From Thermoflexibacter sp. (lineage in GTDB: Bacteria; Bacteroidota; Bacteroidia; Cytophagales; Thermoflexibacteraceae): DNA of 7,110 bases. Of the stretch, positions 1 through 5,991 are shown one piece after another; position 1 is the first letter of the stretch, and each line of letters opens with the position of its first letter. Made by a program: the position numbers and the translations under genes. Location of the stretch: NCBI GenBank assembly GCA_025455345.1, contig JALOMS010000252.1:1-7110 (forward strand), in the 5' to 3' direction. A model generated the notes under the pieces. That model did not search any database. It worked only from the letters and a program-made list of their open reading frames with translations, and was not told where the DNA came from.

Positions 1-56
1 ATTCTCTGCAAGCCATCGATGGTAAAACCGCTCGTCTCACGCTTTTTGAGTTATAG
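1..56 (+). CDS. 3' end of an unidentified protein-coding gene (partial)
   Basis: Seventeen codons in the frame starting at position 3 read SLQAIDGKTARLTLFEL and end in TAG at 54-56. The peptide looks like a plausible protein C-terminus, and the stretch is richer in G+C than the DNA that follows, which supports coding here rather than on the opposite strand. The gene enters from the left edge, so neither its length nor its start can be seen. It would be convergent with the TetR gene on the minus strand. I do not recognise the family, and with so few residues no function can be assigned. Confidence 0.4.
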   Translation, partial: SLQAIDGKTARLTLFEL

Positions 57-754
57 CAGGATACCAAGGATACCAACACTGAAGCGGCTTCGAAGTGTAT
101 ACAGCAGATATATATAGTCCGCTGCATATGAGGAAGATATTTGTTGATGAGTAATTGATGCTCTTCTAAGCCCTTTTCAGTAAGAAAAAAAGCAATCTGA
201 TTAAAAAAACGCATGACATAATATTTTATTTTTTGACTCTCCTCACCTTGATACATAATTTCAGCATCACTTATCCAAAAATTACCTATGGAAATACTGA
301 CTTGGACAAAATCGCGGTATTGGTTTGGGACGATTTCTTTTCTCAATGTGCCATTAAGAATGAGTAATTGGAGCAAGAAGCTCATTTGTTGTTTGCGTTT
401 TTCCATGAGTTGTCGGAAGTGCATTTTGATTGATTCTATTTTTCTTAGAATATTGACAAAATCACTAAGTAAAAACTTGTACTTATACAACACCGTATAG
501 GTATGAAAAAGACTTTGTAAGACGACTTCCAAATTAATCTTTTCGGGCTGAATCTCTGCCAAATTGGTATCTATTTCAGCTACCAGACCTTCGTACAATT
601 TATAGGCAATCACATTGACATTGGCAAAGTGATAGCAGAGATTACCATGACTGATATTCATTGCTTTGGCTATGTCGCGAACTGTAATATTTTCAAAACC
701 ATGCTCGTTGAAAAGTTGCAGGCTTGTATGTAATATTTTTTCTTTGGTTGTCAT
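1..754 (-). CDS. TetR/AcrR family transcriptional regulator (frame open to window edge)
   Basis: The ATG is at 754-752. Residues 4-60 form a TetR_N DNA-binding domain: a first helix (KEKILHTSLQLFNEHGFENI), then a helix-turn-helix at about 22-43 with VRDIAKAMNIS and HGNLCYHF, matching the family pattern VRDIA...S.G.LYYHF. Residues 75-200 are a helical ligand-binding and dimerisation region of the kind found in Bacteroidota regulators, ending near TEKGLEEHQ. A normal TetR length of about 211 residues is reached near position 122. The frame nevertheless continues without a stop to position 1, through non-protein-like sequence and antisense to the plus-strand gene end, so the true end is uncertain; a frameshift, stop loss or sequence error is possible. 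The protein is presumably a dimeric repressor, and the palindrome at 794-807 is its likely operator. The inducer is unknown. It is divergent from the caspase gene. Confidence 0.85.
   Translation of the reverse strand, partial: MTTKEKILHTSLQLFNEHGFENITVRDIAKAMNISHGNLCYHFANVNVIAYKLYEGLVAEIDTNLAEIQPEKINLEVVLQSLFHTYTVLYKYKFLLSDFVNILRKIESIKMHFRQLMEKRKQQMSFLLQLLILNGTLRKEIVPNQYRDFVQVSISIGNFWISDAEIMYQGEESQKIKYYVMRFFNQIAFFLTEKGLEEHQLLINKYLPHMQRTIYICCIHFEAASVLVSLVSCYNSKSVRRAVLPSMACRE
58..98. terminator. Tandem 9-bp repeat plus hairpin between convergent genes; possible bidirectional terminator or dispersed repeat fragment
   Basis: AGGATACCA occurs twice head to tail at 58-75. It is followed by a hairpin: ACACT (76-80) and GAAG (81-84) pair with CTTC (88-91) and AGTGT (94-98), with loop CGG and a two-base GA bulge, giving nine base pairs. 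It lies just after the stop of the plus-strand gene and beyond the conserved end of the minus-strand TetR gene, the usual place for a bidirectional terminator. There is no T-tract on either side, so a typical intrinsic terminator is not proven. The repetitive look also fits a fragment of a dispersed intergenic repeat. Confidence 0.4.
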
Positions 755-777
755 TGATTATTATGTGCTTGCATTTG

Positions 778-785
778 CAAAATTA
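778..785 (-). promoter_or_regulatory. Candidate -7 promoter element of the TetR gene
   Basis: Read on the minus strand, this is TAATTTTG, an exact match to the Bacteroidota -7 consensus TAnnTTTG. It lies 23 bp upstream of the TetR start codon (752-754), leaving room for a short leader. No TTG sits at the standard 19-21 bp spacing, so the -33 half is not convincing. The palindrome at 794-807 occupies the spacer and -33 zone. Confidence 0.55.
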
Positions 786-793
786 CACTATTT

Positions 794-807
794 AGAACAA
801 TTGTTCT
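794..807. promoter_or_regulatory. Perfect 14-bp palindrome, candidate TetR operator
   Basis: AGAACAATTGTTCT is a perfect dyad with no spacer, 40 bp upstream of the TetR start and about 186 bp upstream of the preferred caspase gene start. TetR dimers typically bind such palindromes in their own promoter. Its position 8 bp behind the TAATTTTG element would let a bound dimer block RNA polymerase. A T-rich run follows at 812-820, but with only four G:C pairs and no loop, reading it as a terminator is unlikely. Binding by the adjacent regulator is inferred from location and symmetry. Confidence 0.6.
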
Positions 808-992
808 TTGTGTTTTTTTTAATTTCATAGAAAACAAAGCATAATTTGGATTTTATTTTGATAGGTGATTAGATTAGTAAAATATTTTCAGTATATTTAC
901 CTAAGACAAGAATAGCAATTAAGAATAAGTTGCTGGTCTATTAATCACAAAAATCTTAAATGAATACTTTTAGTAAATATTTTATCACAAAA

Positions 993-3002
993 ATGAAACG
1001 GTTTGCCCTTTTTATTTGCTTATTATTCCCTATGATTGCTTCTGCCCAAACAACTGCTCAAGATTATTTTGAGCGAGGTTATGAGGCGGCAGAGCAAAAA
1101 GATTTGGATAAGGCAGTTGCCAGCTACAATGAGGCATTGCGCTTAGACCCATTTTATATTGATGCCTATTACAATCGCGGGTGGTGTTATATAGAAATGG
1201 GAAAAAACAATGAGGCAATTCGCGATTTTAGTAAAATTATAGAGTTAGATAAGGAATACAGAAATGCTTATATGAGTAGAGGAACGGCTCGCTATAACTT
1301 AGGAGATTATGAAAAAGCCATAGAAGATTACCTGAATGAAATCAAACTTGACCCTGCTAATAAACAATGCTTTAATAATATTGGGGTAGCAAAGGAGAAA
1401 CTGAATCAAATGGAGGAGGCGATGATTTATTATGAGAAGGCTTTGGAGCTGGATGCCCAATATGAGGTAGCTACACAAAACAAAAATGCCTTGAAGCATC
1501 TGTTGGATAGTTTGACAAATCAGCAAAAATTAGCTAATGTTCAGGGAAATCCAGAGCCAAAAGACGTGGTTTTTGTTACAGCGAAAGATTACTTTGATTT
1601 GGGATACAAGGCTGGAGAAGTAGGAGAATACGAAAAAGCCATAGAGTATTTTAATAATGCTATCAATATAGACCGTAACTACCGCCAAGCATACGAAAAT
1701 CGAGGTTGGATAAAATATCGCATGGAGAAGTATTTATCCTCATTGGAGGACTTGAGCATGGCACTCGATTTAGGAGCAAACAAATGGACATACAATCAAA
1801 GAGGCTTGGTAAAAATCAAATTAGGCACATTGGAAGGAGCTATCAAAGATTTTGAAAAAGCCTTAGAAATAGACCCTGAATATACTGTAGCTATCGAAAA
1901 CAAACGATTGGCACAGAAATCTTTGGACGAGAGAAACGCTAAACTTTATGATAAAGTACCACCGCGTATTTCTATCACCTCACCGAATCTTTCAGAAACA
2001 AGAGGGATAGGAGTAGTAAGACTGGACGAGATGGTTACCGTTGCAGGAATAGCCCAAGACGATAGCGGTATCAAAGAAGTGATTGTCAATGGAAATAATG
2101 CACAGATACGAGCTAATGGAGAATTTGATGTCCAACTACCTCTTTCTCAAGGCAAAAACCTGATTACTGTGGTAGCTTTTGACCTTAAAGGAAATAAGGC
2201 AGAGCAAAGTTTTTCAGTAGAAAGACAAGCGAAAGAAACAGTTGCCGCTTCCAAAGAGCAAGAAGTAACCTCTACTAATGGGAAAAATTATGCTTTGTTA
2301 ATAGGGACAAACGATTATGATGAGTGGGAAAAATTAAATAATCCTGTGCTTGACGCTAACGCTATCGCAGATGAGCTAAAGACATCTTACAAGTTTGAAA
2401 CAGAGGTATTGCTCAATCCTAAAAGAGAGCAAATCTTGCTTAAATTGAAAGAGTACGCTCGCAAAAACTTCGAGCCTAATGACCAATTGTTTATTTTTGT
2501 TGCTGGACATGGGCATTTTGACGAAGATTATGGAGAAGGATTTTTGGTAGCCAAAGACAGCAAAAAAGAAGATGAAAGCGGAGCGTCTTACATTCCTCAT
2601 AATACTTTGAGAAATAGTATTAACAATATCAAGTGTAAACACATCTTTTTGGTGATGGACGTGTGTTTTGGAGGTACTTTTGACCCTGTAGTAGCAAGAA
2701 GAGGGAATACAAGCGAATATGACAATATTTCTAAGCAAGAATTTATCGCCAGAAAATTGCGTTTCAAAACTCGCCGATATTTGACTTCAGGCGGCAAAGA
2801 GTATGTTTCTGATGGTCGTCCTGGTATGCACTCGCCCTTTGCGCGTAGATTGTTGGAGGCTCTAAGAGGCTTTGGTGGCAATGATGGGATTTTGACGATT
2901 GGGGAAATCATCACACAAGTAGAAGCTCTCGCTCCAGAGCCACGCACTGGCGAATTTGTAGATAATGAACCAGGAAGCGATTTTATTTTTGTAGTGAAGT
3001 AA
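993..3002 (+). CDS. Secreted TPR / Ig-like / caspase (peptidase C14) protein
   Basis: Numbering is from the ATG at 993. That start begins a compact Sec signal peptide, MKRFALFICLLFPMIASA, with likely cleavage before Q19; an in-frame ATG at 960 would add 11 residues. Residues 22-170 hold about four TPR units (motifs such as A..Y..AL.LDP, YNRGW, MSRGTARYNLGDYEKAIEDY), and 197-312 hold about three more. Residues 324-410 look like an Ig-like beta domain (PPRISITSP, then VTVAGIAQDDSGI and NLITVVAFDLKGN), as often precedes exported enzyme domains. Residues 432-669 are a caspase-like C14 domain: NYALLIGTNDY, catalytic His506 in AGHGH, catalytic Cys558 in DVCFGG, then a p10-like part with LTSGGKEYVSDG and HSPFARRLLEAL. 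The linker between Cys558 and p10 is rich in Arg/Lys (568-570, 587-595), which would suit self-cleavage by a metacaspase-type enzyme. The predicted location is periplasm or cell surface; substrate unknown. It is divergent from TetR, with no convincing promoter recognised. Confidence 0.9.
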   Translation: MKRFALFICLLFPMIASAQTTAQDYFERGYEAAEQKDLDKAVASYNEALRLDPFYIDAYYNRGWCYIEMGKNNEAIRDFSKIIELDKEYRNAYMSRGTARYNLGDYEKAIEDYLNEIKLDPANKQCFNNIGVAKEKLNQMEEAMIYYEKALELDAQYEVATQNKNALKHLLDSLTNQQKLANVQGNPEPKDVVFVTAKDYFDLGYKAGEVGEYEKAIEYFNNAINIDRNYRQAYENRGWIKYRMEKYLSSLEDLSMALDLGANKWTYNQRGLVKIKLGTLEGAIKDFEKALEIDPEYTVAIENKRLAQKSLDERNAKLYDKVPPRISITSPNLSETRGIGVVRLDEMVTVAGIAQDDSGIKEVIVNGNNAQIRANGEFDVQLPLSQGKNLITVVAFDLKGNKAEQSFSVERQAKETVAASKEQEVTSTNGKNYALLIGTNDYDEWEKLNNPVLDANAIADELKTSYKFETEVLLNPKREQILLKLKEYARKNFEPNDQLFIFVAGHGHFDEDYGEGFLVAKDSKKEDESGASYIPHNTLRNSINNIKCKHIFLVMDVCFGGTFDPVVARRGNTSEYDNISKQEFIARKLRFKTRRYLTSGGKEYVSDGRPGMHSPFARRLLEALRGFGGNDGILTIGEIITQVEALAPEPRTGEFVDNEPGSDFIFVVK

Positions 3003-3017
3003 GAGAAACATGGTAAG

Positions 3018-3049
3018 TAGTAGTGAGTATTTAGTAGATAGTAGTGAGT
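3018..3049. repeat. 11-bp direct repeat at 21-bp spacing, intergenic
   Basis: TAGTAGTGAGT occurs at 3018-3028 and again at 3039-3049, separated by TAT-rich sequence, in the 120-bp gap between the caspase and helicase genes. The spacing of 21 bp is about two helical turns, so a paired protein-binding site is conceivable. GTAGTGAGT-type runs also occur as low-complexity intergenic repeats in related genomes, which is the simpler explanation. No hairpin terminator or clear promoter was found in this gap. Confidence 0.6.
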
Positions 3050-3122
3050 GCATTTAATCAATTGTTTTTCAGATATTATACACAAAAATAATATAGAGAA
3101 ATAAGTTTTTTTGGTATAATCC

Positions 3123-5642
3123 ATGAATCAAATACAAATCGACCAAGGACTCCTCTTCATCAGAAATTGGTTTACCCAAAAAAATTGGCAAATAAGAACT
3201 TTCCAAGAAGAAAGCGCAATTGCCTATTTATCAGGGGAAAGTGGCTTACTCAATGCACCTACGGGTAGTGGTAAAACCTATGCGCTTTGGTTGCCATGTT
3301 TGGCTGAGTACGATTTACAGCAAAGGGTAGGGGAGGGGAGAGTTGGCGGTCTTCAGATTTTATGGATTACACCCTTGCGAGCCTTGTCCAAAGACTTACA
3401 AAAAGCAATGCAAAGTGTAATCGATGATTTAGGGATAGCTTGGAAAATAGGAATGAGAACAGGAGATACAGAAAATGCCGAGCGTCAAAAACAAAAAAAA
3501 CAAATGCCCGAATGTCTAATTACCACCCCAGAAAGTTTGCATATTCTGTTTGCTACTAAGGGCTATGCTAATTTGTTCAAAAACCTTAAAGCTGTCATCG
3601 TTGATGAGTGGCATGAACTAATAAGTACCAAAAGAGGAGTACAAATGGAGCTGGCAATTGCTCGCTTACTTGCTATCCAACCTCAGCTAAAAATATGGGG
3701 AATTTCGGCTACCATTGGCAATTTGGAAGAAGCAAGAAATGTTTTGACTTTCCCAATTTCAATCAATCCTGTTTCTGACTCCCAAAACCAACCCCCTGAT
3801 TTAACAAATCCTATCACAATAAGAGCAAATATTAATAAGAAGATAGAAATAGAGTCTATTCTTCCCGATAAGATTGAGCGGTTTCCATGGACAGGACACT
3901 TAGGTACAAACCTTATTTATAAGATTTTACCTATTATAGAACGGAGTAAGACAACTTTGTTATTTACCAATACCAGAGCGCAAACAGAGATTTGGTATCA
4001 AAAACTCTTGGAATATGCTCCAGACTTGGCAGGGCAAATCGCTATGCATCATGGGTCTTTGGACAATGAAATCAGAACTTGGGTAGAGAATGCCTTGCAC
4101 GAAGAAAAGCTAAAAATAGTAGTGTGTACATCGAGTTTGGATTTAGGAGTGGATTTCCGTCCCGTGGACACAGTAATACAGATAGGTAGTCCTAAAGGCG
4201 TAGCTCGTTTCCTCCAAAGGGCGGGTAGGAGTGGGCATAGACCTGATGCTACCAGCAAAATTTATTTCCTCCCCACACACGCCTTAGAACTTTTAGAAGC
4301 CGCCGCCCTCAAAGAGGCTGTGCAGAGGCAAAGAATAGAACAAAGAGAACCACTTTCTCTATGTTTTGATGTCTTAGTACAGTACGCACTGACTCTGGCT
4401 GTTTCAGATGGATTTTATGCGGAACAGCTTTATAATGAAATAATTACTACTTATTGTTTTAGAGATTTGAGTAAAGAAGAGTGGCAATGGACTTTGGAAT
4501 TTATCACCACGGGAGGAAATAGTCTTTTCCAATATGATGACTACAAGAAAGTAGATAGACAAGATAGTTTTTACCAAGTAAAAAAGCGCAAAGTGGCTTA
4601 CCAACATCGCCTATCGATTGGGACAATAGTCAGCGACCCCATTATCAAAGTCAAATACCTACATGGAGGCTATATTGGTACGGTGGAGGAGTCTTTTATT
4701 ACCCGCTTGAAGGAAGGAGATATTTTTTGGTTTGCAGGAAGAAATTTGGAGTTTGTGATGATGAAAGAAATGAATGCTTTGGTAAGAAAAACAAATAAAA
4801 AAGCAGGCTCCATGCCTCGTTGGACAGGAGGTAGATTATTGCTATCCAGCGAATTATCAGACTTGCTAAGAGAGGAATTAGCGCATTATTTGACATCGCA
4901 CCAACCATCATCTCAAAGTATAAAAGTAGAGTTGCAGACTATTTCCCCTATTTTGGCTTTGCAACAGACGTGGTCATTGATTCCTTCCAAGCAAGAATTG
5001 TTGATAGAAAATTTGGTAACCCAAGAGGGACATCACTTGTTTTTTTACACTTTCGAAGGGAGAGGTGTACATGAAGTATTAGCTTCGCTTATTGCATACA
5101 GAATGAGCCGATTACAAAAGATAACCTTTAGCTTTGCGATGAACGACTATGGCTTCGAGTTGCTCTCTGACCAAGAAATCCCTATCAAAAAAGCCTTAGA
5201 AACAGACCTATTTGCGGAAGAGCATCTAATCGAAGACCTTGCAAATAGTTTGAATGAAACCGAAATGGCAAAACGTAAATTTAGAGATATTGCTACCATC
5301 TCAGGTTTGATATTCCAAGGTTATCCTAACAAGTATATCACTAAGAAGCACTTACAATCTTCTACCGGACTGTTGTTTGATGTATTCGAGAAGTATGACC
5401 CAAGCAATTTGCTCATCAATCAAGCATATACTGAAAGTTTTCACCTTGAGTTGGACTTGAAACGCTTGCAGACTGCCTTAAAAAAGATTAGAGAGCAAAA
5501 AATAGTCATCAAAAATATTCAACAGCCTACACCGTTTGCCTTTCCTATTTTAGTGGATAGACTTCGAGAAAAACTTAGCTCTGAGTCTTTAGAAGACAGA
5601 ATAAAAAAAATGACCTTACAATTAGAAAAATTAGCAGGATAA
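3123..5642 (+). CDS. Ligase-associated DEXH-box DNA helicase (Lhr-like)
   Basis: This is an 839-residue superfamily 2 helicase, full length for the family. Motifs in order: Q-motif-like FQEE at 27-30, Walker A APTGSGKT at 45-52, Ia TPLRALS at 83-89, Ib TTPESL at 134-139, motif II DEWH at 161-164, SAT at 195-197, motif IV LLFTNTRAQTE at 279-289, motif V CTSSLDLGVDF at 335-345, and motif VI QRAGRSGHRP at 365-374. The C-terminal half has Lhr-type features: winged-helix region, beta-barrel part, MPRWTGGRLLLSSEL at 564-577, and a closing PFAFPILVDRLREKL block at 804-818. This matches the ligase-associated DNA-damage-response helicases, ATP-driven DNA translocases thought to work with an ATP-dependent ligase, an Artemis-like exonuclease and a phosphoesterase; none of these is in the window. 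It starts at ATG 3123 with no Shine-Dalgarno sequence, 120 bp after the caspase gene. All catalytic motifs are intact. Confidence 0.93.
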   Translation: MNQIQIDQGLLFIRNWFTQKNWQIRTFQEESAIAYLSGESGLLNAPTGSGKTYALWLPCLAEYDLQQRVGEGRVGGLQILWITPLRALSKDLQKAMQSVIDDLGIAWKIGMRTGDTENAERQKQKKQMPECLITTPESLHILFATKGYANLFKNLKAVIVDEWHELISTKRGVQMELAIARLLAIQPQLKIWGISATIGNLEEARNVLTFPISINPVSDSQNQPPDLTNPITIRANINKKIEIESILPDKIERFPWTGHLGTNLIYKILPIIERSKTTLLFTNTRAQTEIWYQKLLEYAPDLAGQIAMHHGSLDNEIRTWVENALHEEKLKIVVCTSSLDLGVDFRPVDTVIQIGSPKGVARFLQRAGRSGHRPDATSKIYFLPTHALELLEAAALKEAVQRQRIEQREPLSLCFDVLVQYALTLAVSDGFYAEQLYNEIITTYCFRDLSKEEWQWTLEFITTGGNSLFQYDDYKKVDRQDSFYQVKKRKVAYQHRLSIGTIVSDPIIKVKYLHGGYIGTVEESFITRLKEGDIFWFAGRNLEFVMMKEMNALVRKTNKKAGSMPRWTGGRLLLSSELSDLLREELAHYLTSHQPSSQSIKVELQTISPILALQQTWSLIPSKQELLIENLVTQEGHHLFFYTFEGRGVHEVLASLIAYRMSRLQKITFSFAMNDYGFELLSDQEIPIKKALETDLFAEEHLIEDLANSLNETEMAKRKFRDIATISGLIFQGYPNKYITKKHLQSSTGLLFDVFEKYDPSNLLINQAYTESFHLELDLKRLQTALKKIREQKIVIKNIQQPTPFAFPILVDRLREKLSSESLEDRIKKMTLQLEKLAG
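3325..3349 (+). repeat. G-rich run inside the helicase gene (possible G-quadruplex)
   Basis: The coding strand carries GGG, GGGG, GGGG and two GG pairs with loops of one to six bases, in a gene that is otherwise A-rich. It encodes roughly RVGEGRVGG at residues 68-76, in the linker between motifs I and Ia. The tracts would allow a two-layer quadruplex with four runs, or three longer runs. The linker varies among helicases of this family, so the protein probably tolerates it. Folding has not been tested. Confidence 0.45.
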
Positions 5643-5680
5643 GGCAAGGTAGGCATATTTTGATACTTATTTTAAGTTAA

Positions 5681-5902
5681 TTAACAAGATTTATCAATTT
5701 ATAGCATGGAATAAAATTAGAAAGCTAATATTATTGATAGAGAATTTAGCATAAACAATTATATTTGAATTTCTATTGGTTGGGGTTATGAGAAAATAAT
5801 CCAAGAGCAATTAGATTCTATGAGAAGCAAGGTTTTGAGCGATTTGGCATACATATTTTTGAGCTTTACTTCAGGGTGTGTAAGTATTTGATAATGAGCT
5901 AA
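5681..5902 (+). pseudogene. Decayed 3' half of a GNAT N-acetyltransferase gene
   Basis: The clearest part runs from 5792 to 5902 in one frame: ENNPRAIRFYEKQGFERFG, the hallmark C-terminal segment of GNAT acetyltransferases, then HIFEL, and LIMS before TAA at 5900-5902. Directly upstream in the same frame, YWLGL followed by TGA (5789-5791) and ENNP aligns with the family pattern WLGVWE.N, so the stop replaces the usual Trp. Further upstream the frame shifts: codons from 5707 read WNKIRKLILLIENLA, which fits the acetyl-CoA loop GKGIGKLLL.....A with glycines lost by mutation, and LTR at 5681-5689 fits the preceding LTRIY strand. The N-terminal half of the gene is missing. In a functional enzyme this segment binds acetyl-CoA and closes the active site; here several stops and shifts make a product impossible. 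Confidence 0.75.
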
Positions 5903-5920
5903 ACACGCTAAAGCGTATTT
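5901..5920. terminator. Small hairpin after the GNAT remnant; weak terminator candidate
   Basis: ACGCT (5905-5909) pairs with AGCGT (5912-5916) around a tight AA, or as four pairs with loop TAAA. The flanks AAA (5901-5903) and TTT (5918-5920) can extend the stem across one mismatch. The T-run after the stem is short and interrupted. It may have ended transcription of the former GNAT gene or of the helicase unit, but the stem is short and the call is tentative. Confidence 0.35.
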
Positions 5921-5991
5921 TACATTAAAAATGCACAATTACTTATTCATAATTCATTATTTAGACAAAACTTAAAACTAAAATTATCTAC

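Larger units (their letters stand above)
5643..5991. other. 349-bp gap between helicase and outer membrane protein genes
   Basis: The gap is mostly the GNAT gene remnant, followed by the small hairpin and then an AT-rich leader of about 70 bp before the outer membrane protein start. The leader contains ATTCAT twice (5945-5950 and 5952-5957), a low-complexity pattern. No match to TAnnTTTG with a properly spaced TTG was found upstream of 5992, so the promoter of the next gene is not located. No small intact gene was seen on either strand. Confidence 0.6.

Noticed and set aside
288..500. Open frame of 70 codons on the plus strand
   Set aside because: It is antisense to the TetR ligand-binding region and shows no protein features of its own.
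2307..2999. CHAT-type protease as in TPR-CHAT effectors of type III-E CRISPR systems
   Set aside because: The motifs NYALLIGTNDY, DVCFGG and HSPFARRLLEAL fit the C14 caspase/metacaspase group better, the protein is exported, and no CRISPR repeats or cas genes are present.
3115..3120. TATAAT hexamer just before the helicase start codon
   Set aside because: It ends two bases before the ATG, too close to serve as a -10 element for this gene, and Bacteroidota use a different promoter consensus.
2597..3124. Open frame of 175 codons on the minus strand
   Set aside because: It lies antisense to the caspase domain and its start lies in repeat-rich intergenic DNA; the peptide has no family-like pattern, whereas the plus strand encodes a clear catalytic domain.
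993..5642. Caspase plus helicase as an anti-phage defence module
   Set aside because: The caspase protein carries a signal peptide, so it should leave the cytoplasm; the helicase belongs to a DNA-repair-associated family; and a 120-bp gap with no shared regulation is visible. Nothing else in the window resembles a known defence system.
5676..5685. GTTAATTAAC palindrome after the helicase gene
   Set aside because: A ten-base AT-rich palindrome is expected by chance in such DNA; it has no flanking symmetry and overlaps the edge of the GNAT remnant.
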